The translations under genes were made by a program, and so were the position numbers. DNA of 64,000 bases, taken from assembly GCF_900143515.1 (NCBI RefSeq), contig NZ_FSQT01000002.1:3163501-3227500 (forward strand), read 5' to 3'. Below the pieces are notes generated by a model, which had not been told where the DNA came from, searched no databases, and worked only from the letters and a program-made list of their open reading frames with translations. Source of the DNA: Micromonospora cremea (GTDB lineage Bacteria; Actinomycetota; Actinomycetes; Mycobacteriales; Micromonosporaceae). Within the stretch, counting starts at the first letter, position 1, and every line of letters begins with the position of its first letter. Shown here piece after piece: positions 6,732-16,256 of the stretch.

Positions 6732-9116
6732 GTGTCGCCACAGGACGTGAAGCAGGCTGCGGGGGACCGCACCCCCGCCGAGCCGAACGGCGTGCCACCC
6801 GCACCCGGTGACCCGACCGATCCGGCGCCGGCCGCAGGAGCGCCGGCAGCCCGGGAGACGACGGGCGGACAGGCGATCAGTGTCGCGCTGGCGCGGTCGG
6901 GCCGCGCCGGGTTGCTCCTCGCGGGCGCGGTCCTGGTCGCGGAGGCGTTCTGGCTGGTTGCCGCGCTACCCGGCGCCGCGCTGGTCAGCGACCTGGGCGC
7001 GCTGCTGGTCGCCGGTTGGGCCACCGTCGCCTGCGCCGGGGCCGCTCGCCGTCAACCAACCCCACTGCGCCGGTTCTGGACGCTGCTCGCGGCCACCATG
7101 GCGCTCGCCGCGCTCGGTCGGGCGATCTGGACGGCGCAACGGCTCGGCGGTGGCGATCTGCCGCACACGCCGCTGGTCGGGGCGGTCTTCATCGCCGGCA
7201 TCCTTACCGGGACCGCAGCGCTGCTCTGTTTCCCCTCCGCGCCCCGGACCGCGGTCGGGCGGGCCCGGACGCTGCTGGACGGGGTGATCGTGGCGCTGGC
7301 CCTGGTGCCGATCGGCTGGGTGCTGGTGTTCCGTGGTGTCGCCGCGGCCGAGCTGGCCGACCCGGCGCGCACGCTGGGGCTGCTCTATCCGATGTTCGAC
7401 CTGATGCAGCTCACCATCCTGGTCGCGGTCGTCGGCCCGGCCCGGCCGGTGTGGCGGCCGTTGGGCGTGCTCGCGGCCAGCCTCACCATCCGGGTGGTCG
7501 CCGACGTCGGGTACGTCTCGCTGGTCGTGCGCGCCGACTACGCCGCCGGTCACCTGATCGACCTGTGCTGGCCACTGAGCTACCTGCTGATCGGCCTCGC
7601 CGCCCGGTACCCGCCGCCGCCGGACTGCGACGGCACCGACGACACCGCCGACTCGTCGCCGCCGCCGTGGTGGCGGGTGGCTCTGCCGTACCTGCCGGTG
7701 GGTGGGGCGATCATCGCGGTGGTGCTGGCCCGCCGGCCCACCGGGCAGACCCCGCAGCTGATCTTCGTGACGATGATGGCGCTGCTCGCGGCCCTCGCGG
7801 TACGCCAGGGGCTGGCCGCCAACGAGAACCTGCGCCTGGTGGTCAGGCTGCGCCGGCTCGCGTACGGCGACCAGCTCACCGGGCTGCCCAACCGGCTGTT
7901 GTTCAACCGGCGGCTGCGCACGGCCCTGCGCGACGGCCGGCCGGTGGCCGTACTGCTGCTGGACCTGGACGGGTTCAAGCAGGTCAACGACCGGTTCGGG
8001 CACGCCACCGGCGACACCCTGCTGACCGGGCTGGCGGCGCGGATGCGTGCCGCAGTCAACGGCGACGGCACCATCGCCCGGCTCGGCGGCGACGAGTTCG
8101 CGGTGCTGGTCCACGGCGACCGACCGGTGCCCCCGGAGCAACTCGCCGAGCGGCTGCTGAACGCCCTGCAACCCTCCGACGGAGACGAGGACGTCGGCGT
8201 GCACCCGTCGGCGAGCATCGGCATCGCCGAGTACGGCCCGCAGCACGCCTCCCACACCGACCTGCTGCGCGACGCCGACATCGCCATGTACGCGGCCAAG
8301 GCGGCCGGGAAGTCCGCGCACCGGACGTGCACCCCGGCGCTGCGCGAGTCGGCCGTCTCGCGGGCCGAGCTGATCGCGGACCTGCGCCGGGCCGTCGACG
8401 AGCAGCAGCTGCACCTGGAGTTCCAACCCATCGTCGACCTGGCCACCGGCGCGGTCCGCAGCGCCGAGGCCCTGGTGCGCTGGCAGCACCCCCGGCTCGG
8501 GATGCTGCCGCCGGCCCGGTTCCTGCCGCTGGCGGAGGAGACCGGGCTGATCCTGCCGATCGACCGCTGGGTGATCCACGAGGCGTGCCGGGCCGCGGCG
8601 ACCTGGCGGGACCGGGCGCCGGAGGCGACCGTCGCGGTGAACATCTCCGCGGCGCACCTGCGCCGGCCGGACCTGATCGCCACGGTCACCGAGGCCACCG
8701 CCGAGGCCGGGCTGGCGCCGCGCGCATTGACCCTGGAGCTGACCGAGTCGGCGCTGATCGAGGGGACCGACGCGGTGCTGGAGCGGCTGCGCCAGCTCCG
8801 GGAACTGGGCATCGGCATCGCCATCGACGACTTCGGCACCGGCTACTCGTCGCTGAGCTACCTGCACCGCATCCCGGCCACCGAACTGAAGATCGACCGT
8901 TCGTTCGTGGCCCGGCTGGGCGCGGACGACCGGGCGTACGCCACGGTGGAGATGGTCACCCGGCTGGCCGACGCGTTCGACCTGGCGGTGGTCGCCGAGG
9001 GGGTGGAGACCGAGCGCCAGCACGCGGTGGTCACCGCGATCGGCTGCCCGCGCGGCCAGGGCTATCTGTACGGGCGGCCGGACGGCCCCGGCACGGTGGG
9101 TCAGAATCGGGCTTGA
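6732..9116 (+). CDS. Membrane GGDEF-EAL protein (cyclic di-GMP synthesis/turnover)
   Basis: The protein has about 794 residues. After a Pro/Ala-rich N-terminus, a block of about nine hydrophobic helices (residues 50-370) forms a membrane sensor region. Then comes a GGDEF domain with an intact LGGDEFAVL motif (residues 451-459) and DGFKQVNDRFGHATGD. The C-terminal EAL domain has AEALVRWQHP (about 578) and DDFGTGYSSLSYL, so both active sites look competent. It may make or degrade cyclic di-GMP according to its sensor. The GTG start at 6732 is favoured by GGAG eight bases upstream; an earlier in-frame ATG at 6678 lacks one. The gene stands alone. Confidence 0.9.
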   Translation: MSPQDVKQAAGDRTPAEPNGVPPAPGDPTDPAPAAGAPAARETTGGQAISVALARSGRAGLLLAGAVLVAEAFWLVAALPGAALVSDLGALLVAGWATVACAGAARRQPTPLRRFWTLLAATMALAALGRAIWTAQRLGGGDLPHTPLVGAVFIAGILTGTAALLCFPSAPRTAVGRARTLLDGVIVALALVPIGWVLVFRGVAAAELADPARTLGLLYPMFDLMQLTILVAVVGPARPVWRPLGVLAASLTIRVVADVGYVSLVVRADYAAGHLIDLCWPLSYLLIGLAARYPPPPDCDGTDDTADSSPPPWWRVALPYLPVGGAIIAVVLARRPTGQTPQLIFVTMMALLAALAVRQGLAANENLRLVVRLRRLAYGDQLTGLPNRLLFNRRLRTALRDGRPVAVLLLDLDGFKQVNDRFGHATGDTLLTGLAARMRAAVNGDGTIARLGGDEFAVLVHGDRPVPPEQLAERLLNALQPSDGDEDVGVHPSASIGIAEYGPQHASHTDLLRDADIAMYAAKAAGKSAHRTCTPALRESAVSRAELIADLRRAVDEQQLHLEFQPIVDLATGAVRSAEALVRWQHPRLGMLPPARFLPLAEETGLILPIDRWVIHEACRAAATWRDRAPEATVAVNISAAHLRRPDLIATVTEATAEAGLAPRALTLELTESALIEGTDAVLERLRQLRELGIGIAIDDFGTGYSSLSYLHRIPATELKIDRSFVARLGADDRAYATVEMVTRLADAFDLAVVAEGVETERQHAVVTAIGCPRGQGYLYGRPDGPGTVGQNRA

Positions 9117-9166
9117 CCCTCACGTAACGGCAGGCGGGAGCCTGGTTCCCGGAAGGGAGGGAAACC

Positions 9167-9925
9167 ATGGCGTACACGGTGGGTCAGGTGGCGAAGGTCG
9201 CCGGCGTGACGGTACGGGCGCTGCACCACTACGACCAGATCGGGCTGCTCTCGCCGAGCGGGCGGACCACGACCGGCTACCGCCGCTACGACGACACGGA
9301 CCTGGAACGGTTGCAGCTCGTCCTGTACTACCGGGAGCTGGGTTTCCCACTGGAGGAGATCGCCGCCATCATCGACGACCCGGCGGCCGACCCGGCCGCG
9401 CACCTGCGCCGCCAGCACGAGCTGCTGACGGTACGGATCAAGCGGTTGCAGGAGATGGTCACGGCGATCGAGTTCGCGATGGAGGCGAGCAAGTTGAACA
9501 TCCAACTCACCCCGGAGGAGCGGTTCGAGGTCTTCGGCGACTTCAACCCCGAGGAGCACGAGGCCGAGGCCGAGCAGCGCTGGGGCGACACCGACGCGTA
9601 TCGGGAGTCGAACCGGCGAGCGTCGCGCTACACGAAGGACGACTGGCTGCGGATCAAGGCGGAGAACGAGGACTGGGGCCGGCGGATCGTCGCGGTGCTG
9701 GCCTCGGGCGTCCCGGCGGACAGTCCGGAGGCGATGGAGCTGGCCGAGGAGCACCGGCAGATCATCAGCCGTTGGTTCTACGAGTGCTCGTACGAGGTGC
9801 ACACCGGGTTGGCCGACATGTACATGGCTGACGAGCGGTTCACCAGGCACTACGAGAACATCGCCCCGGGTCTGGCGGCGTACCTGAACGAGGCGATCCA
9901 CGCCAACGCGATCAGCCGCGCCTGA
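9167..9925 (+). CDS. MerR-family regulator with TipAS ligand domain (TipA-like)
   Basis: Residues 1-70 are a MerR DNA-binding domain: YTVGQVAKVAGVTVRALHHY and DQIGLLSPSGRTTTGYRRY. A coiled dimerisation helix follows (about 75-115). The C-terminal half, with HRQIISRWFYECSYEVHTGL and DERFTRHYENIAPGL, is a TipAS domain, which in TipAL captures thiopeptides and other drugs. The Cys in YECSYE matches the position of the thiopeptide-reacting cysteine region of TipAS. Expected role: drug-responsive activator. No divergent target gene is next to it. A GGAGGG ribosome site precedes the ATG. Confidence 0.88.
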   Translation: MAYTVGQVAKVAGVTVRALHHYDQIGLLSPSGRTTTGYRRYDDTDLERLQLVLYYRELGFPLEEIAAIIDDPAADPAAHLRRQHELLTVRIKRLQEMVTAIEFAMEASKLNIQLTPEERFEVFGDFNPEEHEAEAEQRWGDTDAYRESNRRASRYTKDDWLRIKAENEDWGRRIVAVLASGVPADSPEAMELAEEHRQIISRWFYECSYEVHTGLADMYMADERFTRHYENIAPGLAAYLNEAIHANAISRA

Positions 9926-9943
9926 TCGGCCGGGAACAGCGGT

Positions 9944-9978
9944 CGGTGCGGTCCGGCTACTCTGGCCGGACCGCACCG
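9944..9978. terminator. Hairpin after the TipA-like gene
   Basis: A perfect 14-bp stem (CGGTGCGGTCCGGC and its complement) with a seven-base loop lies 18 bases after the stop. There is no T-run, as is usual in actinomycetes. Confidence 0.75.
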
Positions 9979-10027
9979 CGGTCAGCGTCGATCGGCCACC
10001 GGCCGGCGGGCGCGCCGCTCGGGGGAG

Positions 10028-10807
10028 ATGACCGTGAACAAGCCGAAGCTGGTCGCCGCGGGCGCTGTCCTGGCCGTGGGGATCGCCGCCGGGGTGTGGG
10101 CCCTGGTCGTCGGGGGCGACGAGCCCGACGCGGGTCGACCGGCGGCCGGCGCGTCACCCGCCCCGGCCGCGACCGACCCGGTCAGCGTGCTGGTCGCCGC
10201 CGCGGCGAAGGTCGACCAGCAGACCTACAAGCTGACCCTGGGCGCCGGCGGGGACGGCACGGTGGTGCTCTGGGACCCGAAGGCGCGGCGCGGCCTGGAG
10301 ACCACCTCGCTCAAGGTGCCCGCCGGCGAGGTGAAGATCGAGCGGCTGACCACCGGGCCGGACGTCTACGTGCGGGTCACCGCCCCGGACCGTCGGATCC
10401 CGGTCTGGGACGGCCGCACCTGGTGGCACGTCGGCGCCCCGGGCGCGCCGGCCGCCAAGCAGGGTCTGGACAACACCCGGCTGGCCGGCACGTTGACCGC
10501 GCCGGCCGAGGTCCGGCAGACCGGCGTCCGGGAGTACGCCGGCACGTTGGACCTGCGCGAGAGCGGCGCGGTGCTGGGCAGCGGGGTCGCAACCGTGCTC
10601 GGCGACCGGGCCGCGGCGGTGCCGTTCACCGCGACCGTCGACGAGCAGGGGCGGTTGGTCCGCTACCGGATCGAGCTGGCCAGCGAGCAGTCGCAGACCG
10701 CGCGGCTGGACCTGACGTACTCGGACTTCGGGCTGCCGGTGACGGCCGATCCGCCGGCGGCGGACCTGGTCGGTGAGGACCCGCCGCCGAACATCCCCGG
10801 CGCCTGA
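10028..10807 (+). CDS. Secreted or membrane-anchored LppX/LprG-like protein
   Basis: The 259-residue protein has an N-terminal signal/anchor helix (LVAAGAVLAVGIAAGVWALV, residues 8-27), an Ala/Pro linker, and a beta-rich domain of the size of LppX/LprAFG proteins, which carry lipids in the cell envelope. There is no lipobox cysteine, so it is either anchored by its helix or secreted. A ribosome site GGGGAGATG precedes the ATG. Assignment to the family is by general pattern (DPVSVLVAAAAKVDQQTYKL, then alternating strands) and is tentative. Confidence 0.6.
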   Translation: MTVNKPKLVAAGAVLAVGIAAGVWALVVGGDEPDAGRPAAGASPAPAATDPVSVLVAAAAKVDQQTYKLTLGAGGDGTVVLWDPKARRGLETTSLKVPAGEVKIERLTTGPDVYVRVTAPDRRIPVWDGRTWWHVGAPGAPAAKQGLDNTRLAGTLTAPAEVRQTGVREYAGTLDLRESGAVLGSGVATVLGDRAAAVPFTATVDEQGRLVRYRIELASEQSQTARLDLTYSDFGLPVTADPPAADLVGEDPPPNIPGA

Positions 10808-10814
10808 GCCCGGT

Positions 10815-12200
10815 TCACTCCTCGTACGCCCCCTCCGCCGGGGTGATGAGGAAGTCGTAGACGGTGCGGGCCATCCGGCGGACCGTTTCGTCGCCGGTGT
10901 CCATCGGCCCGGCGGTGAGGAACGCGACGGCGGTCTCCGAGCCGGGGATCAGGTAGTAGCCGACGTCGTGCGAGGCGTCCGGCAGGTCACCGGTCTTGTG
11001 CGCCACCGGCACCCCGGGCGGCAGCGCGGCCGGGATCTTGGTGTTGAGGGTCTGCTCCCGCATGAAGCCGATCATCAGGTCTCGGGAGGCGGGGCTGAGG
11101 ATCTCTGCTTCCCAGACCGCGCCGAGTAACGACACCACGTCGTCGGGGCTGGTGTAGTTCTCCTCGCCGCGCAGGGCGGCCGCGCTGTCGAGCATCCGGC
11201 GGGCCAGGATGGTGGACCGCTGGTTCATCGAGTCGATCAGCGCGTTGACCGGGGCGAACCCGCCCAGGTAGGTGATCAGCACGTTCGCGGCGATGTTGTC
11301 GCTGTACTTGATCAGGTACTGGGCGAGCCGGCGCAGGGTCACCACCTGCGGGAACGTCTCGAACTGCAGCTGACCGGTGCCACCGACCACGTCGGCCGGG
11401 GTGACCAGCACGCCGTCGTCGAGGGAGACCCGTCCACAGTCGACCCGGCGGAGCAGCTCGACGAGGATCCACAGCTTGATCACGCTGGCCGCCTTGGGGC
11501 GGAGCGCGCCGTTGACCGCGATCTGCTGATCGCCGTACCGGCCGGACAGGTCCCGGACGGTGACCCCCGACGGGTTGAGGTTCGCGTCGGCGACCACCCG
11601 GGCGAGCTGCCCGCCGAGCGGGAACAGCCGGGCTCCCGCGACCGGATCGGTGGGCGGCTGCCGGCTGGTGACCACCACGCCGGTCAGCTCGGTCGTCCGG
11701 TGGTGGCGCCGGATCACCGCAAGCGTGCCCTGGCTCCGCCCGACCAGCGGCACCCGGTAGCGGTAGCTCCTGTCCCCGACGGTGACCTCGCCGCTGGCGA
11801 CCCCGGCGGCGACGCGCATGTCCGGGTCGGCGACCCGGCCGGTGTCACCGTCGCAGGCCCGGTACCGCACGGTGTGCCCGAGCGAGTCCACCGCGAACAC
11901 CCCGCCGGGGAACGACAGCCAGGACACCTCGCTGGTGGGCGCCCGCTCCGGCGTCGGCTCCACACCGGGCTCGTCCCCTTGCTCGGCCGCGTCCCCCGGG
12001 CCGGGCGCGGACCCTGGCTCGGCCTCGTACCCCGGATCGGCCTACTGGCTCGGCTCGGCCGCCGGCCCCGGGTCGGGGTTGTCCGAGGTGGCCGGCCCGG
12101 TCGTCGCGACCACGGCGAGCACGACCGCCGCCGCCATCCACCGCAGGCGTACGCGGGCGAACGGTTGGGAAGATGAAGACTTCTTGTCGCTTTTCCTCAC
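10815..12200 (-). pseudogene. Class A beta-lactamase-like serine hydrolase interrupted by an in-frame TAG
   Basis: The catalytic part (10815-11963) has the class A penicilloyl-hydrolase signature: the nucleophile in ASVIKLW (SxxK), YSDN (SDN loop) and HKTGD (KTG). Upstream in the same frame a signal peptide is coded (GTG at 12198-12200; RVRLRWMAAAVVLAVVATTG) followed by a Pro/Gly/Glu linker. A single TAG at 12042-12044 in that linker separates the signal from the enzyme. A GTG at 11961-11963 could still start the enzyme part, but without export. Either the gene is dead, the product is made without its signal, or the base is a sequence error. Confidence 0.75.
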
Positions 12201-12283
12201 GTTTGCACGATATGAAACGCGGGAGGTGGGTGGGGTCGTCGGGGCTGGCGTCAACCGTCTGGGCGGTCATGTCCCGATGACCG

Positions 12284-12302
12284 TCATACCTCACCGGTAT
12301 GA
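12284..12302. promoter_or_regulatory. Inverted repeat upstream of the monooxygenase gene
   Basis: TCATACC-TCACC-GGTATGA has perfect seven-base arms and lies 52 bases before the ABM-type gene. It is a candidate operator; the regulator is unknown. Confidence 0.5.
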
Positions 12303-12353
12303 ATATGACCCTGCGGTATCAAACGCAGCAGAAGCACCAACCCCGGAGGGCAC

Positions 12354-12638
12354 ATGTTGATCATCGCGGGCAGTCTGCACGTCGACCCGGCCGGGCGCGA
12401 CGACTATCTGTCGGGTTGCGGGGACGTCATCGCGCAGGCCCGTGCGACCGCCGGCTGTCTGGACTTCCTGCTCGCGGCCGACCCACTGGACCCGGGCCGG
12501 ATCCACGTCTACGAACGCTGGGAGTCCCCGGAGCAGTTGGCGGCGTTCCGCGACTCCGGTCCCAGCGACGCGCAGACGGTCGCCATCCTCGACGCCGACG
12601 TGCACCGCTACCTGATCTCCAGCGTCGAGGCACCCTGA
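12354..12638 (+). CDS. Antibiotic biosynthesis monooxygenase (ABM) domain protein
   Basis: The 94-residue protein has the ferredoxin-like ABM fold pattern: MLIIAGSLHVDPAGRDDYLS, then GCLDFLLAADPLDPGRIHVYERWESPEQLAAF. Members of this family are cofactor-free quinol or polyketide monooxygenases, or small stress proteins. It is preceded by CGGAGGG and stands alone between divergent and convergent neighbours. The substrate cannot be predicted. Confidence 0.85.
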   Translation: MLIIAGSLHVDPAGRDDYLSGCGDVIAQARATAGCLDFLLAADPLDPGRIHVYERWESPEQLAAFRDSGPSDAQTVAILDADVHRYLISSVEAP

Positions 12639-12658
12639 TCCGGGAGTCGGCCGGCCGG

Positions 12659-14218
12659 CTATGCCGGTGGCGCCGCGGGGGAGTGCTCCGTGGGCAGGCC
12701 GGGCGCCAGCCGGCGCATGGAGAAGAACGTGGGCGCCAGCGCTTCGTACAGCTCGGCGAAGAGCGGCAGCAGCGACGCGTACGTGGCCGCGGCGGCCGGG
12801 TCGGGGCGGACGGTCTCCTCGATCTGCGCCAGATCGGTGGCCACGTCGATGCTGGGGATCAGCCCCAGCGCCTGCATGCCGAGCAGGGCAGCGCCGAAGC
12901 CCGACCCCTCGGGCCCGGCCGGGAAGCTCACCGGCAGGCCGAGCACGTCGGCGAGCATCTGCCGCCACAGGCCGCTGCGGGCGAAGCCACCGCCGGCCCG
13001 GATCTCGCGGACCTCGTTGCCGGCCGCGCGCACGGAGTTGAGCACCAGCGCCAGCTGCTGGCAGACGCCCTCGAGCGCGGCCCGTATCAGGTGCTCCCGG
13101 CGGTGCGCGTAGGTCAACCCCACGTACGCGCCGCGCGGCAGCGCGCTCCAGTGCGGCGCCCGCTCGCTGTGCAGGTAGGGCAGCATGATGAGCCCGCCCG
13201 AGCCGACCGGCGCCCGGGCGGCCAGCGCCACCAGCTCCTCCTCGGAGCGCTCGCCCAGGTCCGGGGCGAGCGCTTCACCGGCCCAGCGGAGCACGATGCC
13301 GCCGTTGTTGATCGCGCCGCCGACCACCCAGCGGTCCTCGGTCAGCGCGTAGCAGAACACTCCGCCGAGCGGGTCTACGCCGGGCCGTTCGACCATCACC
13401 CGCATCGCGCCGCTGGTGCCGATCGTGCAGGCCACCATGCCGGGGCGCACCGCGCCGAGGCCGAGGTTGGCCAGCGGCCCGTCGCCGGCGCCGACCACGA
13501 CCGGGATGCGCTGCGGCAGGCCGGTCGCCGCCGCAGCCTGTGCGGTGAGCCCGGGCAGCACGGTGGTGGTGGAGACCAGTTGGGGCAGCTGCTTTTCGGT
13601 GATGCCGGCGATGGTCAGCGCCTCGCTGTCCCACTTCAGCTTGTGGATGTCCATCAGGCCGGTGCCCGAGGCGACGGAGTGGTCGGTGACCAGCGTGTCG
13701 CAGAGCCGCAGCAGCACCCAGTCCTTGATGCCGACCCAGTGGGCGACCCGTTCGAAGAGCTGCGGCTCCTGCTCGGAGTACCAGAGCAGTTTGGGCAGCG
13801 GCGACATCGGGTGCATCGGCGTCCCGGTCCGTCGGTGCAGGGCCAGGCCGGACGGCACCGCCCGCAGGCGCTCGGCCTGCCGGGTGGCCCGGGCGTCGGC
13901 CCAGGTCACCGATGGGGTCAGCGGGCTGCCGGCCGGGTCCAGCCCGATCAGGCTGTGCATGGCGGAGCCGAACGACAGCCCGGCCACCGGCTCGGTCAGC
14001 TCGGCCATCACGGCGCGGATCGACTGCAGCACCGCGTCGAGGATGAGCTGCGGGTCCTGCTCGGCGTACCCGGGCTGGGGGTTGTCGAGCGGGTAGCCGA
14101 CCGATTGGCGGGCGAGTTGCCGGCCATCGGTGTCGTACGCGACGGTCTTGGTGCTGGTGGTGCCGATGTCGACGCCGATCACGACCCCGGGCCGGGTGTC
14201 CTGCGGCACGATCGTCAC
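12659..14218 (-). CDS. FGGY-family sugar kinase (gluconokinase-like)
   Basis: The 519-residue protein is a two-domain FGGY kinase. The N-terminal phosphate motif GVDIGTTSTKTVAYD (about residues 13-27) and the ATP-domain segments GTSGAMRVM, GGGFARSGLW and GFGAALLGMQALG are present. The pattern DSEALTIAGITEKQLP and YLHSERAPHW is closest to bacterial gluconate kinases, which make 6-phosphogluconate for the pentose phosphate route. The GTG at 14216-14218 lies very close to the GGAGGGG ribosome site; a second GTG at 14207-14209 gives more usual spacing. No transporter is adjacent. An inverted repeat about 100 bases upstream may be its operator. Confidence 0.82.
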   Translation of the reverse strand: MTIVPQDTRPGVVIGVDIGTTSTKTVAYDTDGRQLARQSVGYPLDNPQPGYAEQDPQLILDAVLQSIRAVMAELTEPVAGLSFGSAMHSLIGLDPAGSPLTPSVTWADARATRQAERLRAVPSGLALHRRTGTPMHPMSPLPKLLWYSEQEPQLFERVAHWVGIKDWVLLRLCDTLVTDHSVASGTGLMDIHKLKWDSEALTIAGITEKQLPQLVSTTTVLPGLTAQAAAATGLPQRIPVVVGAGDGPLANLGLGAVRPGMVACTIGTSGAMRVMVERPGVDPLGGVFCYALTEDRWVVGGAINNGGIVLRWAGEALAPDLGERSEEELVALAARAPVGSGGLIMLPYLHSERAPHWSALPRGAYVGLTYAHRREHLIRAALEGVCQQLALVLNSVRAAGNEVREIRAGGGFARSGLWRQMLADVLGLPVSFPAGPEGSGFGAALLGMQALGLIPSIDVATDLAQIEETVRPDPAAAATYASLLPLFAELYEALAPTFFSMRRLAPGLPTEHSPAAPPA

Positions 14219-14318
14219 CCCCTCCGTACAGGTGCCGCGGCGTCGCTCCTCGGCTGCGGCTGACGTTACCGAGACAGCGGCCACCCCCGGAAGGGCACGC
14301 GGGAAGTCGCGCTATCGC

Positions 14319-14347
14319 CCGATCGTTCGGTTTGCTCCAACGATCGG
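14319..14347. promoter_or_regulatory. Inverted repeat between divergent genes
   Basis: CCGATCGTT and AACGATCGG are perfect nine-base arms separated by 11 bases. They lie between the kinase gene (minus) and a membrane protein gene (plus), as an operator of either would. The regulator is unknown. Confidence 0.5.
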
Positions 14348-14442
14348 TTAGTTCGACCCGTTCTGGCGTGTCCGGGTGGCGCGCCGCCGCTGTTAACACG
14401 TGTGACACCCCGGTTGGTGGCCTGCGCGACGAAGGAGTCGGC

Positions 14443-15582
14443 GTGGCAAAGACTGATTCGACGGGTTCCACATGGCGGTACCGGTGGGCGCGCCGGCAGA
14501 ACGTTCGGCGGGTCAGCACGTTCCGCGGCGCGGAGGCGGCGTGGCGGCGACGCGACGACGAGTTACGGCGGCTGCGTGCCCTGGCCGCTGAGTTCCAGGG
14601 CTCCGTGGCGGCCGGTGCCGGCCTGCCGCTGGAGCTGGCCGACGACGAGGTGGTGCTCTGGGCGCTGCCGGCCGCGCAGTTGGTCGAGGTGCGGCACACG
14701 ACGGTGCTGCCCGCGCCGGATCTCACGGTCGCTCCGCCGTCCGGGCCGCTGCGCCCGCGCCGTCCGGACGGTGTCCGGGTCGCCGACGCTGGCATGGCGG
14801 TGATCACCAGCCGTCGGTTGGTGCTGCTGGGCGGTCGCGGCCGGCGCGACTGGGCGTACGGCCGGATGACCGGCCTGGCCCACGACCCGGCGGCGCCGGT
14901 CACCCTGATCCAGGTGCTGGACCGGCGGCGTACCTCCGGGCTGATGCTGCCCACCGACGCGGCTGCGGACTTCCGGTTCAAGCTCACCCTGGCCTTCGCC
15001 GACGCGATCGAGCAGCGTGCCGCGGTGCTCGCCCAGCTCGACGAGCTGATCGCCGAGCACGCCCAGCTCAAGCCGTTCCGCCCGGCCGTGGCCACGCCCG
15101 GGCAGGCCCGGCTCTCCGCGCTGGTGCCCGGTGGGCGCCGGACGGTCGCGGTGGCCGCGGCGGTCGCGATCCTGGTGCCGGCGGCGCTGATCGAGTCCGA
15201 CCCGTCCGACCCGACCGGTGGCAGCGAGGTCGCGGTCGCGGCCACCCCCGCGCCCACTCCCAGCGTGGTCCCGGCGTTGGTCCGCCCGGCGGCCCCACCG
15301 CCGGCGCCCCGCACATCGGCGAAGCCGCCGCGCCCGTCGCCCACCACGACACGCGACCCGCGCTGCGGCGCGCCGGTCAATCCGTTGGGGTACGACTTCT
15401 GCAGCGGCACGCGCATCCGCCGGCCGGCAGCCGAGGTGTGTGACTGGTTCGACTGTGTGCCGCAGTTCTGGGCCGGCCGGGGCTATCTGGTGCAGTGCCG
15501 TGATGGCTCGGTCAGCCTGACCGGCGGTCGGTCGAACGCCTGCGCCGAGCATCGAGGCGTGCGGCGAACCGTGACGAAATGA
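14443..15582 (+). CDS. One-TM protein with Pro-rich linker and Cys-rich C-terminal domain (paralogue of the 18420 gene)
   Basis: The 379-residue protein has an Arg-rich N-terminal domain (residues 1-220) with LPLELADDEVVLWALPAAQL and VRVADAGMAVITSRRLVLLG, a transmembrane helix (VAVAAAVAILVPAAL, about 230-245), an Ala/Pro/Thr linker, and a C-terminal domain with six cysteines (CGAPVNPLGYDFC ... CDWFDC ... C ... C) resembling small secreted calcium-binding or DUF3761-type domains. The first 240 residues align well by eye with the protein at 18420. An AAGGAG site precedes the GTG start. Function unknown; the cytoplasmic part resembles PH-like 'superinfection/GRAM' modules only loosely. Confidence 0.7.
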   Translation: MAKTDSTGSTWRYRWARRQNVRRVSTFRGAEAAWRRRDDELRRLRALAAEFQGSVAAGAGLPLELADDEVVLWALPAAQLVEVRHTTVLPAPDLTVAPPSGPLRPRRPDGVRVADAGMAVITSRRLVLLGGRGRRDWAYGRMTGLAHDPAAPVTLIQVLDRRRTSGLMLPTDAAADFRFKLTLAFADAIEQRAAVLAQLDELIAEHAQLKPFRPAVATPGQARLSALVPGGRRTVAVAAAVAILVPAALIESDPSDPTGGSEVAVAATPAPTPSVVPALVRPAAPPPAPRTSAKPPRPSPTTTRDPRCGAPVNPLGYDFCSGTRIRRPAAEVCDWFDCVPQFWAGRGYLVQCRDGSVSLTGGRSNACAEHRGVRRTVTK

Positions 15583-15638
15583 CCGTTTAATGCCGGTTCA
15601 GGCCCCGCCCGTCGGCTTCGGTCGGCCAGAATCACCGG

Positions 15639-16166
15639 GTGGAGATCCGGTCCGACGACGGCGCCCGGGTGAGGATCAGGCCGGTCGGCTACCAGCCCGG
15701 CATCGACCCGCCCGACGATCCCGACCGGGCCGCGCCCGGTTGGCACGACTGGCTGCTCATCGAGGTGGACGCCCGCACCGCCGACGGTCAGACCTGGTCG
15801 CACCACTACCCGAGCCTGATGGTCGAGGAGGCCCGCGCGCTGGGCGGCTGGCTGCGCGGGCAGGCGAAGGCGGCCGTCGGGCCGAGCCCGCCACCGGCGA
15901 TGGTCCGCTTCACCGAACCCAACCTGGCCCTGCGGACCCGGGTGATCCGCCGTCGCCGGCTGGAGCTGATCGTGGAGTTCTCCGCCGAGTCGCTGCCGCC
16001 GTGGATGCGCCGGCCGCCCACCGCGATCTATCCGCTCATCCTCACCGTCTCGGCGGACGCGCTGGCCGTGGCCGCCGAGCAGTGGGCCGAGCACTGCGAG
16101 GCGTACCCGCCACGCGCACCGTCGCGGTTTCCGGCCCGAGGTCCGTTGCCCGGCCCGCTCGGGTAG
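15639..16166 (+). CDS. Uncharacterised WapI-like protein
   Basis: The 175-residue protein begins at a GTG with no ribosome site and may be leaderless. Its pattern (VGYQPGIDPPDDPDRAAPGW, WLLIEVDARTADGQTWSHHY and a beta-rich C-terminus with FTEPNLALR) is like the small actinobacterial WapI/immunity-type family of unknown function. No toxin gene adjoins, so an immunity role is not supported by context. Confidence 0.55.
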   Translation: MEIRSDDGARVRIRPVGYQPGIDPPDDPDRAAPGWHDWLLIEVDARTADGQTWSHHYPSLMVEEARALGGWLRGQAKAAVGPSPPPAMVRFTEPNLALRTRVIRRRRLELIVEFSAESLPPWMRRPPTAIYPLILTVSADALAVAAEQWAEHCEAYPPRAPSRFPARGPLPGPLG

Positions 16167-16202
16167 GGTGATCGTCGTCAGCCACGAGAGGAGGTGAGCC
16201 CG

Positions 16203-16256
16203 GTGATTACCAATCGTCATTCCTGGGCGCTCTTCTCGGCCGTCCCCCTCAGCTGA
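16203..16256 (+). CDS. 17-residue leader peptide ORF before the epoxide hydrolase gene
   Basis: A strong ribosome site GAGGAGGTGAG (from 16189) is followed by a GTG and the short frame MITNRHSWALFSAVPLS, ending 39 bases before the epoxide hydrolase start. The peptide is too short for an enzyme and is placed like an attenuation leader. It contains one Trp and no run of a single amino acid, so what is sensed cannot be inferred. Confidence 0.5.
   Translation: MITNRHSWALFSAVPLS

Noticed and set aside
6257..6811. Several overlapping ORFs of 120-180 codons before the GGDEF-EAL gene
   Set aside because: They are open in many frames because of high GC, have no ribosome sites and show no domain pattern.
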